A DNA stretch of 39,693 nt from NCBI GenBank assembly GCA_030425905.1, contig JAUHZT010000014.1, positions 1-39,693 on the forward strand, read 5' to 3'. The translations under genes were made by a program, and so were the position numbers. This document shows positions 24,524 to 33,922 of the stretch, piece by piece (position 1 is the stretch's first letter; each line of letters begins with the position of its first letter). The notes beneath the pieces were generated by a model, which saw nothing but the letters and a program-made list of their open reading frames with translations, searched no databases and was not told the origin of the DNA. This DNA comes from Gammaproteobacteria bacterium (GTDB lineage: Bacteria > Pseudomonadota > Gammaproteobacteria > Steroidobacterales > Woeseiaceae).

Positions 24524-25357
24524 ATGCAACTCGACTACTTCAAAATGCAGGGCACCGGCAACCAGATTCTGGTGGTCGATAACCGCGCTGAAAATTGCGC
24601 GCCACCGAGTGTCGATGCACTGCGTCGACTCGGCAATTCCGCCACCGGGCCCGGCTTCGATTCACTCATGTGGATTACCCCCGCTCGTCGCGACGATGCG
24701 CTGGCAAGTTACCGCGTATTCAATTGCGACGGCAGCGAAGTGGAACAGTGCGGCAACGGTATTCGTTGCGTCGCACAAGCGCTGGCGAGTGACCTCAAGG
24801 CCGGCCAGGACAGCATGTTGCTCGATAGCCCGGCCGGGCCTGTTACCGCCCGGCTGGTGGCGCCCGGTCAGGTTGCGGTCAATATGGGCACGCCTGAGTT
24901 TCGCCCCGAACGTGTACCCTTTGTCGCCGAAAAACAGCAAAGCGCCTACGATCTGGATGTGGCCGGTGAGCACTACGAAGTGCGGGTAGTGTCCATGGGC
25001 AACCCGCATTGCGTACTCGACGTGGCGGACGTGGCAAGCGCAGAGGTCGCGCGACTCGGGCCGCTGATCGAGTGCCATGAGCGCTTTCCGGCACGCACCA
25101 ACGTCGGCTTTATGCACATCGTGAACCCAGGGTCGATAGATCTGCGGGTGTTCGAGCGTGGCGTCGGCGAGACAGCCGCCTGCGGCACCGGTTCCTGTGC
25201 GGCGATGGTCGTGGCACGCCAGCGTGGGTTGGTCGACGAAGAGGTCACGGTACACCTGCCGGGCGGGCAAGTCGTGGTAAGCTGGCGCCACGCTGCGGAC
25301 AGCGTTTGGCTGACCGGCAACGCCGAACTGATTTCTCAAGGAACGATCGATTTATGA
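24524..25357 (+). CDS. dapF: Diaminopimelate epimerase
   Basis: A 277-residue protein. It interconverts LL- and meso-diaminopimelate for lysine and peptidoglycan synthesis. The two catalytic cysteines are present: E-Q-C76-G-N-G-I-R and T-A-A-C220-G-T-G-S. The pseudosymmetric halves and Q-G-T-G-N start motif are typical. I chose ATG 24524 (M-Q-L-D-Y-F-K-M-Q-G-T-G-N), because upstream in-frame codons would run into the divergent promoter region. No clear Shine-Dalgarno is visible. The stop overlaps the DUF484 gene in ATGA, and dapF-DUF484-xerC is a widely conserved order. Confidence 0.95.
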   Translation: MQLDYFKMQGTGNQILVVDNRAENCAPPSVDALRRLGNSATGPGFDSLMWITPARRDDALASYRVFNCDGSEVEQCGNGIRCVAQALASDLKAGQDSMLLDSPAGPVTARLVAPGQVAVNMGTPEFRPERVPFVAEKQQSAYDLDVAGEHYEVRVVSMGNPHCVLDVADVASAEVARLGPLIECHERFPARTNVGFMHIVNPGSIDLRVFERGVGETAACGTGSCAAMVVARQRGLVDEEVTVHLPGGQVVVSWRHAADSVWLTGNAELISQGTIDL

Positions 25358-26058
25358 GCACACAGCGTAAGCCGGATTACGTCGCGAATGAAATTTCGGA
25401 AGATGCCATTCACGACTATCTTGATGTGCACCCCGATTTTTTTGAACGTCACCCCTCTTTACTGAGTTCTCTGCATTTGCCGCACGCTACGGGTGGCGCA
25501 GTGTCACTCGTCGAACGCCAGGTATCGGTATTGCGTCAAAAAGACCTCAAGCTCGAGCGCCAGCTCAAGGACCTTATCGACGTTGCACGCGCCAACGACG
25601 TGCTGGCGGCAAAGATTCATGCCCTGTCGCTACAGCTGCTGGCCACAACTGACCTCAATTCAACGGTCGCCGCTATCGAGGAAGCGGTCCGTGCCGGTTT
25701 CGCCGCCGACCAGTCGGTGCTGATCCTGTTTGGCAAAGAAAGTGAGTTCGAAGATGTCCGCGTGGGCCGGTTTTTTCGGGTCATCCAGCGCGACGACGAC
25801 GCGCTTAAGCCCTTTGCGACCTTTCTCGGCAGCAAGGTACCGCGCTGCGGGCGCGCCCGTGACTCGCAACTCGATTTCCTGTTCAAGGCCGATGCCAGCG
25901 AGATTGGCTCGGTTGCACTGGTGCAGCTTGGCGAGAATTCCGACATTGGCTTTTTGGCCATTGGCAGCACCAGCGCCGACCGCTTCCACCCCGGCATGAG
26001 CATGGATTTCCTGTCACGCGTGGGCGACCTGGTCGCGGCTGCCCTGAAACGCTATTGA
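25354..26058 (+). CDS. DUF484 family protein (YigA-like)
   Basis: The product has 234 residues. The N-terminal part has Y-L-D-V-H-P-D-F-F-E-R-H-P-S-L-L, the DUF484 hallmark, then a coiled coil (V-L-R-Q-K-D-L-K-L-E-R-Q-L-K-D-L). A GAF-like C-terminal domain follows (A-A-I-E-E-A-V-R-A-G-F, S-V-A-L-V-Q-L-G, I-G-F-L-A-I-G-S). No enzymatic function is known; it always travels with dapF and xerC in gammaproteobacteria. AAGGAACG lies just before ATG 25354, inside dapF. xerC follows after 29 bases. Confidence 0.88.
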   Translation: MSTQRKPDYVANEISEDAIHDYLDVHPDFFERHPSLLSSLHLPHATGGAVSLVERQVSVLRQKDLKLERQLKDLIDVARANDVLAAKIHALSLQLLATTDLNSTVAAIEEAVRAGFAADQSVLILFGKESEFEDVRVGRFFRVIQRDDDALKPFATFLGSKVPRCGRARDSQLDFLFKADASEIGSVALVQLGENSDIGFLAIGSTSADRFHPGMSMDFLSRVGDLVAAALKRY

Positions 26059-26087
26059 ACACAGCTTAAAGGCCCGGAGCCGCTGCC

Positions 26088-26996
26088 GTGGATAGTGCCG
26101 AGCGACTGTGGATAGACCGCTTCATCCAGCACCTGGCACTGGAACGGCGATTATCCGAGCTCACCTGCAAGCATTATCGCCGTGACCTCAACTCGCTTGC
26201 CGACTGGTGCGAAGCAGCCGCCATCAGCCAGTGGCGCGGCCTCGACAGCGAGCACATTCGCAACTGGGCGGCAGCCTGCTACCGGCGCGGCCTTTCCAGC
26301 AAGAGTATCCAGCGCCAGTTATCCGCTTCGCGCACCTTCTTTCGTTACCTGATCCGCGAGCAGGTACTCGGCAAGAACCCGATCACGTCAGTGTCAGCGC
26401 CCAAGGGCAAGAAGCGCCTGCCCGGCAATCTGGATGCCGACACGATGGCGCGACTGCTCGACATCCGGGGTGAGGGGCCGTTGTACGACCGTGACCGGGC
26501 CATACTCGAGCTGCTGTATTCCTCCGGCTTGCGGCTGGCTGAGCTCACCGACCTCGATCTTGGCGAGGTCGATCTCGCCGACGCGACCGTGCACGTGACC
26601 GGCAAGGGCAACAAGGACCGCATCGTGCCCGTTGGCCGCCATGCCCTGAGCGCCTTGCGCGCCTGGCTCAAGAGCCGGCCGGAACTTGCCCGCGGCGACG
26701 AAACGGCCCTGTTCGTCAGCAACCGCGGCCAACGGCTCAGCAAACGCTCGGTGCAGGCCCGCGTCAAGCACTGGGCGCGCGAACAGGGGATCGACTCCAA
26801 TGTCTATCCGCATCTGTTCCGCCATTCCTTCGCGACGCACCTGCTCGAATCGAGTCACGATCTGCGCGGCGTACAGGAATTACTGGGGCACGCAAATATT
26901 TCGACTACCCAGGTATACACACACCTTGATTTCCAGCATCTCGCCCAGATTTACGATCGGACGCACCCCCGCGCCAAACTGAAAGCAAAGGATTAG
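26088..26996 (+). CDS. xerC: Tyrosine recombinase XerC
   Basis: A 302-residue protein. With XerD it resolves chromosome dimers at dif near the division septum. An N-terminal SAM-like core-binding domain (about 5-95) precedes the catalytic domain with all active residues: R149 (S-S-G-L-R-L-A-E), K173 (T-G-K-G-N-K-D-R), H242 and R245 (H-L-F-R-H-S), H268 (L-L-G-H) and nucleophile Y277 (T-Q-V-Y-T-H). The dapF-DUF484-xerC context identifies XerC rather than an integrase. The start is GTG 26088. There are no signs of mobility. Confidence 0.95.
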   Translation: MDSAERLWIDRFIQHLALERRLSELTCKHYRRDLNSLADWCEAAAISQWRGLDSEHIRNWAAACYRRGLSSKSIQRQLSASRTFFRYLIREQVLGKNPITSVSAPKGKKRLPGNLDADTMARLLDIRGEGPLYDRDRAILELLYSSGLRLAELTDLDLGEVDLADATVHVTGKGNKDRIVPVGRHALSALRAWLKSRPELARGDETALFVSNRGQRLSKRSVQARVKHWAREQGIDSNVYPHLFRHSFATHLLESSHDLRGVQELLGHANISTTQVYTHLDFQHLAQIYDRTHPRAKLKAKD

Positions 26997-27029
26997 CTCC
27001 GCCACCGGGGCGCTTCACAGGACACCAGC

Positions 27030-27560
27030 ATGGAACAATACAGAGGGACGACCATCGTCTCCGTGCGACGCAATGGCAAAGTGGCCATCGCCGGAGATGG
27101 CCAGGTCTCATTGGGTAACACGGTCATGAAAGGCAATGCCCGCAAGGTCCGACCACTTGCAGGTGGTCGCGTGATCGCCGGCTTCGCTGGCGGTACAGCC
27201 GACGCCTTTACACTGTTCGAACTGTTCGAGGCCAAACTCGAGCAGTACGGGAACATGACCCGCGCTGCCATTGAACTCGCCAAAGACTGGCGCACCGATC
27301 GGCGCCTGCGCCGGCTTGAAGCGCTGCTGTGCGTTGCCGACAAGGAGTCATCGTTCATTATTACGGGCAACGGCGACGTTATTGAACCCGAAAATGACCT
27401 GATGGCAATTGGCTCAGGTGGCCCCTTTGCGCAGGCTGCTGCACTCGCCCTTTTGCGCAACACCGATCTCGAAGCCCGCGACATTGTCGAGCAGGCGCTC
27501 ACTATTGCCGGCGATATCTGTGTCTACACAAACCAGAACATCGTCATCGAAGAACTATAG
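27030..27560 (+). CDS. hslV: HslV peptidase subunit of the HslUV (ClpQY) protease
   Basis: The product has 176 residues. It is a proteasome-beta-like threonine peptidase forming a double hexamer. The chain is [19 protein letters not shown] as in E. coli, but preceded by the six residues M-E-Q-Y-R-G, so T7 would become Thr1 after processing; similar short leaders occur in other proteobacteria. [11 protein letters not shown] and M-A-I-G-S-G-G are intact. AGGA precedes the start. hslU follows after eight bases and supplies the unfoldase. Confidence 0.95.
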   Translation: MEQYRGTTIVSVRRNGKVAIAGDGQVSLGNTVMKGNARKVRPLAGGRVIAGFAGGTADAFTLFELFEAKLEQYGNMTRAAIELAKDWRTDRRLRRLEALLCVADKESSFIITGNGDVIEPENDLMAIGSGGPFAQAAALALLRNTDLEARDIVEQALTIAGDICVYTNQNIVIEEL

Positions 27561-27568
27561 GCCCCCAC

Positions 27569-28903
27569 ATGTCCCAAATGACCCCCCGCGAAATTGTCCA
27601 GGAGCTGGACAAACACATTATTGGCCAGGATGAAGCCAAGCGCGCTGTGGCGATTGCCCTGCGTAATCGCTGGCGCCGCATGCAGGTCGATGAACCGCTG
27701 CGCAACGAAATCACGCCCAAGAACATTCTGATGATCGGGCCTACCGGTGTCGGCAAGACTGAAATCTCCCGACGGCTCGCCAAGCTCGCCAAGGCGCCTT
27801 TTATCAAGGTAGAAGCGACCAAGTTCACCGAAGTCGGCTATGTTGGCCGCGAAGTTGACTCGATCATCCGCGATCTCATGGATGTCGCCATCAAGATCAC
27901 GCGCGAGGAGGCGATGAGCAAAGTGCGCCATCGCGCCGAAGATGCCGCCGAGGAACGCGTGCTCGACGTACTTCTGCCGCCCTCGTCCGCTGCCGGTTTC
28001 ACGCCCGGCAATGAAGCGCCGCAGGACAGCGACACGCGCCAGAAATTCCGCAAGATGCTGCGCGAAGGGAAACTCGACGACAAGGAAATTGAGGTCGACA
28101 TCCAGGCCATGCCGATTGGCGTCGAAATCATGGCGCCGCCAGGCATGGAGGAAATGACCAGCCAGTTGCAGGGCATGTTCCAGAACCTGGGCGGCAACCG
28201 CAAAAAGACGCGCAAACTCAGGGTCAGTGAAGCACTCAAGCAACTGACCGACGAGGAAGCGGCGCGCATGGTCGATGAGGAAGAACTCAAGGCGCAGGCG
28301 CTTGAAGCAGTCGAACAGCACGGCATTGTGTTCCTCGACGAGCTCGACAAGGTGGCACGACGCTCTGAAACCCAGGGCGCCGACGTGTCCCGGGAAGGCG
28401 TGCAGCGTGACCTGCTACCGCTGGTCGAAGGCTCTACCGTGAACACGAAATACGGAATGGTCAAAACGGACCACATATTGTTTATCGCGTCGGGTGCTTT
28501 CCACGTATCCAAGCCGTCGGACCTGATTCCCGAGCTGCAGGGCCGGTTCCCGATCCGGGTCGAACTGAAGTCGCTCACAACCGAAGACTTCATCCGTATC
28601 CTGACTGAACCTGACGCCTCGCTCACGGACCAGTACGCCGCGCTGCTGTCGACAGAAGAAGTGGATCTCGAATTTACCGAGAGTGGCGTCAAACGCATTG
28701 CCGAAGTGGCCTACCAGGTGAACGAGAACACCGAGAATATCGGCGCACGGCGGTTGCACACGGTGATGGAGCGGCTGCTGGAAGTTATCTCGTTCGAGGC
28801 GTCCGACAAGAGCGGCTCACACGTGCAAGTCAACGCGGGCTACGTCGACGAGTACCTTGCCGAACTGGCGAAAGACGAAGACCTGAGTCGGTATATTCTG
28901 TAA
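27569..28903 (+). CDS. hslU: HslU ATPase subunit of the HslUV protease
   Basis: A 444-residue protein. It is an AAA+ unfoldase that feeds proteins to HslV. It has [17 protein letters not shown] near the start, Walker A G-P-T-G-V-G-K-T and an intermediate domain (about 110-240) rich in charged helices. Walker B is [10 protein letters not shown]. Other marks are sensor-1 [19 protein letters not shown], and the C-terminal Y-I-L tail that inserts into HslV. It forms an operon with hslV. The DUF971 gene follows after 61 bases. Confidence 0.96.
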   Translation: MSQMTPREIVQELDKHIIGQDEAKRAVAIALRNRWRRMQVDEPLRNEITPKNILMIGPTGVGKTEISRRLAKLAKAPFIKVEATKFTEVGYVGREVDSIIRDLMDVAIKITREEAMSKVRHRAEDAAEERVLDVLLPPSSAAGFTPGNEAPQDSDTRQKFRKMLREGKLDDKEIEVDIQAMPIGVEIMAPPGMEEMTSQLQGMFQNLGGNRKKTRKLRVSEALKQLTDEEAARMVDEEELKAQALEAVEQHGIVFLDELDKVARRSETQGADVSREGVQRDLLPLVEGSTVNTKYGMVKTDHILFIASGAFHVSKPSDLIPELQGRFPIRVELKSLTTEDFIRILTEPDASLTDQYAALLSTEEVDLEFTESGVKRIAEVAYQVNENTENIGARRLHTVMERLLEVISFEASDKSGSHVQVNAGYVDEYLAELAKDEDLSRYIL

Positions 28904-28964
28904 ACGGTACGTTGGCCGCGACGGCAGCCGCACCGGGCCAGCCTGCTAGGGTATCCTTGGCGGC

Positions 28965-29327
28965 ATGACACCGACTGAAATCAAGTTGCGTAAAGCGTCC
29001 CGGCGGCTGGCCGTCACGTTCGACGATGGCGCCCGCTTCGAATACAGCTTTGAATACCTCAGGGTCCATTCGCCAAGCGCCGAAGTTAAAGGTCATGGGC
29101 CCGGGCAGGAGCGGCTGCAGACGGGCAAGGAGCATGTCCTGATCACGGCGATCGAGCCGGTCGGGCATTATGCCGTGCGGCTGGTTTTCGATGACGGCCA
29201 TAACACCGGCCTGTTTACCTGGGCTTATCTTCGTGAGCTCGGCGAGAATATGGACGACAACTGGCAGTCCTACCTCGACCGTCTGGATGCGGCAGGGTAT
29301 GCTCGTTCGAAAAGCCAAGACCACTAG
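28965..29327 (+). CDS. DUF971 domain protein
   Basis: A 120-residue small soluble protein. The pattern [26 protein letters not shown] and [21 protein letters not shown] identifies DUF971, the domain also found fused to some iron-sulfur and BBOX1-like proteins. Its biochemical role is not settled; relatives are linked to Fe-S or hydroxylase chemistry. It lies between hslU and ubiE, two bases before ubiE, so co-expression with the ubiquinone genes is likely. Confidence 0.85.
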   Translation: MTPTEIKLRKASRRLAVTFDDGARFEYSFEYLRVHSPSAEVKGHGPGQERLQTGKEHVLITAIEPVGHYAVRLVFDDGHNTGLFTWAYLRELGENMDDNWQSYLDRLDAAGYARSKSQDH

Positions 29328-29329
29328 CG

Positions 29330-30088
29330 ATGCCAGACAATAACTCATCCGCCGACCAGACTCATTTCGGCTACAAGACCGTGCCAGCCAGTGAGAAAGC
29401 GAACCTTGTAAAAGGCGTTTTCGACTCGGTTGCGTCGCGCTACGACATCATGAACGACCTGATGTCTGGCGGCCTGCACCGCATCTGGAAGCGTTTTACT
29501 ATCGATGAGGCCGGCGTTAAACCCGGGCACCGGGTGCTCGACCTTGCGGGCGGTACCGGCGATTTGACCCGCGCGTTCGCGAAACAGGTAGGCCCCGAGG
29601 GCGAAGTGGTGCTGGCCGATATCAACCATGCCATGCTTGAGCAAGGCCGGCGGCGCCTCGTGGATGCCGGTGTCGCGGGTAATCTGTCCATTGCCCAGGT
29701 CGACGCCGAAAACCTGCCGTTCGCCGATCAGAGTTTCGATCGCATCAGCATTGCGTTCGGGCTGCGCAACGTCACCAACAAGGAAGCCGCGCTTGCCTCG
29801 ATGTACCGGGTCCTCAAGCCCGGCGGCAAACTGCTGGTGCTGGAATTCTCAAAACCAGCCGAGGCCATCAAGCCGGTCTACGACCTCTATTCCTTCAAAA
29901 TTCTGCCGGTCCTGGGCCGGCTGGTCGCCGACGACCCCGACAGCTATCAGTACCTGGCCGAATCCATCCGCATGCACCCGGACCAGGAGACGCTGCTGGC
30001 GATGCTGAAAGAGGCCGGCTTCGAACGCTGCCGTTATCACAACCTGAGTGCCGGCATCGTCGCCCTGCATACTGGCTACCGGCTCTAG
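29330..30088 (+). CDS. ubiE: UbiE, ubiquinone/menaquinone C-methyltransferase
   Basis: A 252-residue SAM-dependent methyltransferase. It C-methylates the benzoquinol ring of ubiquinone precursors (and demethylmenaquinone where made). It has T-H-F-G-Y-K-T-V near the N-terminus, [17 protein letters not shown], motif [12 protein letters not shown], and [19 protein letters not shown] completes the family signature. Followed by ubiJ after eight bases and ubiB, a canonical trio. Confidence 0.96.
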   Translation: MPDNNSSADQTHFGYKTVPASEKANLVKGVFDSVASRYDIMNDLMSGGLHRIWKRFTIDEAGVKPGHRVLDLAGGTGDLTRAFAKQVGPEGEVVLADINHAMLEQGRRRLVDAGVAGNLSIAQVDAENLPFADQSFDRISIAFGLRNVTNKEAALASMYRVLKPGGKLLVLEFSKPAEAIKPVYDLYSFKILPVLGRLVADDPDSYQYLAESIRMHPDQETLLAMLKEAGFERCRYHNLSAGIVALHTGYRL

Positions 30089-30096
30089 GCCCGACA

Positions 30097-30702
30097 ATGG
30101 ATCCGCTCGAAACACTGCTGCGTCCCGTCGCGCGCGTCCTGAATCGCAACATCAGCGAGTTGAGCCCGGCGCGCAAACTCTGCGCTGAGCTCGATGGCAC
30201 GATTGCCGCAATACGTGTCCGCGATACAGCATTGAGCATGTACTTTCATGTGCTTGGCGATCGCGTCGAGCTCTCGGCAACAGCCGCGGGCGAACCTGAC
30301 GTTGTGATCACCGGCTCGTTGCTCGCATTGGCCCGTTCAGCCTCCGGCTCCGCACAAGCGGCTATCCGTGACGGTGCACTCGATCTCAGCGGCGACGCCG
30401 AAAAAGCCGAGGCGTTCCAGAAATTGCTCGCTTGCGCCCGCCCGGATGCCGAAGAAGAAATCGCACGCTTGCTCGGCGACCCGGCAGCCAACTCGATTGG
30501 TCGGATTGCTCGCCGAGCCACGCGCTGGGCCCGGGAGGCGCGCCGCACAATGTCTGACAACATCGGCGAGTACCTGCAGGAAGAAAGTCGCGATGTGCCG
30601 ACCCGTTACGAAGTCGACCGCTTTAGCGCCAACGTTGGTACCTTGCGTGACGATGTTGAACGCCTTGCGGCACGCATCGACCGACTGACGCGGGACAACT
30701 GA
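30097..30702 (+). CDS. ubiJ: UbiJ, SCP2-domain ubiquinone accessory protein
   Basis: A 201-residue protein. An N-terminal SCP2 lipid-binding domain (about 20-105: V-R-D-T-A-L-S-M-Y-F, V-V-I-T-G-S-L-L-A-L) precedes a helical C-terminus ending in a coiled coil (L-R-D-D-V-E-R-L-A-A-R-I-D-R-L). UbiJ with UbiK helps assemble the soluble ubiquinone-synthesis complex and binds lipid intermediates. The gene is placed between ubiE and ubiB as in E. coli, two bases before ubiB. It is a weakly conserved family, but context and domain agree. Confidence 0.9.
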   Translation: MDPLETLLRPVARVLNRNISELSPARKLCAELDGTIAAIRVRDTALSMYFHVLGDRVELSATAAGEPDVVITGSLLALARSASGSAQAAIRDGALDLSGDAEKAEAFQKLLACARPDAEEEIARLLGDPAANSIGRIARRATRWAREARRTMSDNIGEYLQEESRDVPTRYEVDRFSANVGTLRDDVERLAARIDRLTRDN

Positions 30703-30703
30703 T

Positions 30704-32275
30704 ATGGCACAGCGGCGGACACTCCTGAGAATGCTGCGTATTCAGCGGGTTCTCGTTAAGTACGGACTCGACGATGTCATTTCCGCAACGCATTTGCTGC
30801 GGCCGATGCGCTTTGTGTTCTACTTTTTTCCGCGTCGTCGCGACAGCGACGCGCCGCTGGGCGAACGTATCCGCCTGGCGCTGGAGGAACTCGGTCCTAT
30901 ATTCGTCAAGTTCGGCCAGACGCTGTCCACACGTCGCGACCTGCTGCCCAAAGACATCGCCGATGAACTGGCCAAACTGCAGGATGCCGTCCCGCCATTT
31001 CCGGCCGAGCAGGCATTGGCGATTGTCGAAGGCGCCTACGGCCAACCCGTTGATGACGTCTTCGAACGTTTTGACCGCGAGCCTCTTGCTGCCGCGTCCA
31101 TTGCACAGGTGCATACGGCGCAAATAAAAAACGGCGCCGAAGTCATCGTCAAGGTACTCAGGCCGGGCGTCCAGGAACAGATCGAACAGGACCTCGATGT
31201 GTTGCGCGTACTCGCGCGACTGGCCGCGAAGTACTGGCAGCACGGCAAACGGCTGAAACCCGAAGAAGTGGTCGCCGAGTACGAAAGCACGATTATCGAT
31301 GAACTCGACCTGATGCGCGAAGCTGCCAATACCGCTCAACTAAAACGCAATTTCCAGGGCTCCGACCTCTTGTATGTCCCTGATATTTATTGGGACTACT
31401 GCCGACCGGAAGTCATGGTGCAGGAACGCATCTTCGGCACCCCTATCAGCGATATGGACACCCTGCGTGCAACCGGCACCAACATCCAGGCGCTGGCCGA
31501 AAATGGCGTGGAGATCTTCTTCACCCAGGTTTTTGAGCACAACTTTTTCCACGCGGACATGCACCCCGGAAATATATTCGTGCTGCATACGGACCCGGAC
31601 AAGCCGAAATACGCCGCCGTCGACTTTGGCATCGTCGGCACACTGAGTCCCAGCGACCAGCGTTACCTCGCCGAAAACTTTCTCGCATTTTTCGATCGCG
31701 ACTATCACCGCATCGCGCGGTTGCACCTCGATTCCGGCTGGGTGCCGGCCGGGACGCGGATCGACCAGCTTGAATCAGCCGTGCGCACGGTGTGTGAACC
31801 GATCTTCAACAAACCGCTGGAGGAAATTTCCTTCGCGCAGGTGCTGATGCGCCTGTTCCGCGTTGCACAACGTTTCAACGTCGAGATCCAGCCGCAGATG
31901 ATCCTGCTGCACAAGACACTGTTCAACATTGAGGGGCTCGGCCGCGAACTCTACCCGCAGCTCGATTTGTGGAAGACAGCACACCCCGTCATGAAACGCT
32001 GGATGAAAGACCGCATGGGCCCGCGTGCCATGCTCGGAGACTTTCGCGACAACCTGCCGCACGTGCGCGAAGCGCTCCGCGATTTACCCGGTGCGATTCA
32101 CCGCCTGGCGGCACAGGCGGCGAGTGGCAACGTCAACATCAATATCAGGGGCGAAGAAATCGAGCGTTTGCGCGATGAGCTCGTGCGCCAGCGCAAGCAA
32201 CGCTTCTGGCTCACACTGGCTGCCGGCATCGGTATCGCGACGGCCATCACGCTGGCCCTGCTGGCGCTGCAGTAG
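30704..32275 (+). CDS. ubiB: UbiB, atypical kinase/ATPase of ubiquinone synthesis
   Basis: The product has 523 residues, slightly shorter than E. coli UbiB (546). Atypical kinase-like fold: the K-x-G-Q motif F-V-K-F-G-Q-T-L-S-T-R, the A-rich loop A-A-A-S-I-A-Q-V-H in place of a P-loop, V-K-V-L-R-P-G-V, the catalytic region F-F-H-A-D-M-H-P-G-N, and the metal-binding D-F-G in A-V-D-F-G-I-V-G. One strong hydrophobic segment closes the chain (about 500-522), a membrane anchor; E. coli has two. UbiB probably extracts or presents lipid intermediates using ATP. The stop shares one base with the acyltransferase GTG start. Confidence 0.95.
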   Translation: MAQRRTLLRMLRIQRVLVKYGLDDVISATHLLRPMRFVFYFFPRRRDSDAPLGERIRLALEELGPIFVKFGQTLSTRRDLLPKDIADELAKLQDAVPPFPAEQALAIVEGAYGQPVDDVFERFDREPLAAASIAQVHTAQIKNGAEVIVKVLRPGVQEQIEQDLDVLRVLARLAAKYWQHGKRLKPEEVVAEYESTIIDELDLMREAANTAQLKRNFQGSDLLYVPDIYWDYCRPEVMVQERIFGTPISDMDTLRATGTNIQALAENGVEIFFTQVFEHNFFHADMHPGNIFVLHTDPDKPKYAAVDFGIVGTLSPSDQRYLAENFLAFFDRDYHRIARLHLDSGWVPAGTRIDQLESAVRTVCEPIFNKPLEEISFAQVLMRLFRVAQRFNVEIQPQMILLHKTLFNIEGLGRELYPQLDLWKTAHPVMKRWMKDRMGPRAMLGDFRDNLPHVREALRDLPGAIHRLAAQAASGNVNINIRGEEIERLRDELVRQRKQRFWLTLAAGIGIATAITLALLALQ

Positions 32276-32859
32276 TGCTCCGCTTCATCGCGCGGCAGCT
32301 ATTGAAACTTGGCGGCTGGACGCCTGTCGGTGAGATTCCGACCGAGAAAAAGGCGGTCGTCATCGCCGCACCGCATACGTCCAACTGGGACGGTATCTGG
32401 GGCCTCATATACCGGGTCGAGCGCGGCTTTGATATCCACTTTTTCGCCAAGGACACCTTGTTCTGGTTTCCACTCGGGTGGATTCTGCGTGCCCTCGGCG
32501 GTATTCCACTGGATCGAAAAGTGCCCGGCGCCGCAGTGCAACGCGCCGTAGAACGCTTCACTAACAGTGACACGTTCTACTTCGGGCTGGCGCCCGAGGG
32601 CACCCGCAGCCTCAAGCAAGGCTGGAAGTCCGGCTTCTACCGCATCGCAACCGAAGCCAACGTACCGCTCGTGCTCGGTTTCTTCGACTACAGGACGCGG
32701 CGCCTCGGTATAGGTCCAACCATGGTACTTAGTGGGGATGTCGACGCTGACATGCAGCTTATTCGCAACTACTACGCTGACTTCCAGGGCCGGCACCCCG
32801 AGAATGCGAGCCCGGTCCGCCTCATGTCCGACAAGGCCGCGTCGAGCGCCGGCACATGA
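32275..32859 (+). CDS. PlsC-type lysophospholipid acyltransferase family protein
   Basis: The product has 194 residues. It has the acyltransferase box H-T-S-N-W-D (H-x4-D), G-G-I-P-L-D-R in the glycerol-binding part and A-P-E-G-T-R-S, the usual E-G-T-R motif. It is short and lacks a clear leading membrane helix, like the 1-acyl-sn-glycerol-3-phosphate-acyltransferase-like group that includes OlsA-like enzymes. It could acylate a lysophospholipid or an aminolipid. The start is GTG 32275, inside the ubiB stop (one-base overlap); its own stop overlaps trmB in ATGA. It is therefore translationally locked between a ubiquinone and a tRNA gene. Confidence 0.82.
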   Translation: MLRFIARQLLKLGGWTPVGEIPTEKKAVVIAAPHTSNWDGIWGLIYRVERGFDIHFFAKDTLFWFPLGWILRALGGIPLDRKVPGAAVQRAVERFTNSDTFYFGLAPEGTRSLKQGWKSGFYRIATEANVPLVLGFFDYRTRRLGIGPTMVLSGDVDADMQLIRNYYADFQGRHPENASPVRLMSDKAASSAGT

Positions 32860-33548
32860 CCGAAGAACGCGAGAACCGACGCACTATTCGGAGCTTCGTA
32901 AGAAGAGCCGGCCGCCTGACGCCGTCACAGGAACGAGCACTCAGTGAGCTCTGGCCACTGTACGGCATCGAGCATTCCGATACCGCACTGGACTTTGCCG
33001 AGCACTTCGGCCGTGACGCTCCTCGCACGCTGGAGATTGGCTTCGGTAACGGCGAGACGCTCGTCGAACAGGCGCGCCTGCAACCCGACCACGACTTTAT
33101 TGGCATTGAGGTGCACGAACCCGGTGTCGGGCATTGCCTGCTCGGCATTCACGAGGCAGGCATTCAAAACCTGCGGTTGATGAGCTTTGACGCCATTGAA
33201 GTGCTGCGGCAGCAAATCCCCGAGTCGTCGTTGCGGCGAATTAACCTGTACTTTCCTGACCCGTGGCCCAAGAAACGCCATCACAAGCGGCGTATCGTCG
33301 CACCCGCTTTCCTCGATCTGTGCGCACGCGCCTTGCAACCCGGCGGCACGCTGCACATCGCCACTGACTGGGACAACTACGCCGAGCATATCGAAGCTGC
33401 TCTGGCACAAGCGCCTGATTTTGTGCTGCAGGAACACAGCCGGCACGACGGCGACCAGCCGCTTGATCGGCCGCGCACCAAATTTGAACGTCGTGGCCTG
33501 TTGCGCGGGCACAAAATCAACGACTGGATATTTACGGCAAGCAAGTAA
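32856..33548 (+). CDS. trmB: tRNA (guanine-N7)-methyltransferase
   Basis: A 230-residue protein. It methylates G46 in the variable loop of tRNAs. It has R-S-F-V-R-R-A-G-R-L-T-P near the start, the SAM motif L-E-I-G-F-G-N-G-E-T, F-I-G-I-E-V-H-E-P-G-V-G, N-L-Y-F-P-D-P-W-P-K-K-R-H-H-K-R-R, and T-K-F-E-R-R-G at the C-terminus, all diagnostic for TrmB. It ends the overlapping ubiB-acyltransferase-trmB series. A promoter for the next gene begins about 12 bases after its stop. Confidence 0.95.
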   Translation: MTEERENRRTIRSFVRRAGRLTPSQERALSELWPLYGIEHSDTALDFAEHFGRDAPRTLEIGFGNGETLVEQARLQPDHDFIGIEVHEPGVGHCLLGIHEAGIQNLRLMSFDAIEVLRQQIPESSLRRINLYFPDPWPKKRHHKRRIVAPAFLDLCARALQPGGTLHIATDWDNYAEHIEAALAQAPDFVLQEHSRHDGDQPLDRPRTKFERRGLLRGHKINDWIFTASK

Positions 33549-33560
33549 CCGCGCATTTAC

Positions 33561-33588
33561 TTGCGCAATCCCCCCGGTGTTCTATAAC
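33561..33588 (+). promoter_or_regulatory. Sigma-70-type promoter for the DUF6763 gene
   Basis: TTGCGC at 33561-33566, a 16-base spacer and TATAAC at 33583-33588 form a reasonable promoter. Transcription would start near 33595, with GAGAGGAG in the leader before GTG 33632. Confidence 0.5.
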
Positions 33589-33631
33589 TAAAGGTAGGAC
33601 TAGCAACAATCACCGAGAGGAGTACAGCGCT

Positions 33632-33922
33632 GTGGCCGTCTTATACCCGGTAATTGGGCAATGGTTTCGTCGTCCCGGCGGGACGCAATTTGAGGTTGTC
33701 GCGATCGACGAGGAATCCGGTACCGTCGAGATTCAACAGTTCGACGGCACCATTGACGAACTCGACATGGAAGCCTGGCCGGAGATGTTGCTCACTGAAA
33801 TCAGCGCGCCGGAAGACTGGTCAGGTTCAGTCGACATGGACCCGGTAGATTTTGTCGCCAAGAACGGCAGAGATATTCCGAGCGGCTTTCACGACCCGCT
33901 GGCCTTTCTAGACAAACTCTAG
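33632..33922 (+). CDS. DUF6763 family small acidic protein
   Basis: A 96-residue protein, strongly acidic and with no signal peptide. V-I-G-Q-W-F-R-R-P-G-G-T-Q-F-E-V-V-A-I-D starts a small beta domain in which every strand pairs around V-E-I-Q-Q-F-D-G-T-I-D-E-L. The tail contains P-E-D-W-S-G-S and W/D-rich residues. I take it as DUF6763, a gammaproteobacterial family without known role. GTG start with a good GAGAGGAG and its own promoter. Its stop codon interlocks with that of the convergent Rieske gene. Confidence 0.7.
   Translation: MAVLYPVIGQWFRRPGGTQFEVVAIDEESGTVEIQQFDGTIDELDMEAWPEMLLTEISAPEDWSGSVDMDPVDFVAKNGRDIPSGFHDPLAFLDKL

Noticed and set aside
26088-26996. Phage or integron integrase as a sign of a mobile element
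   Set aside because: The dapF-DUF484-xerC context and full XerC features make it the chromosomal dimer-resolution recombinase; no flanking repeats or cargo.
27030-27050. HslV leader as a wrong start codon
   Set aside because: There is no alternative start at the first Thr; similar six-residue leaders precede Thr1 in other proteobacterial HslV proteins.
27838-28698. Long open frame on the minus strand inside hslU (also 27524-28321)
   Set aside because: It lies wholly opposite a highly conserved gene, its product is low-complexity Ser/Arg-rich, and it has no recognisable domain. GC-rich codon use leaves such antisense frames open by chance.
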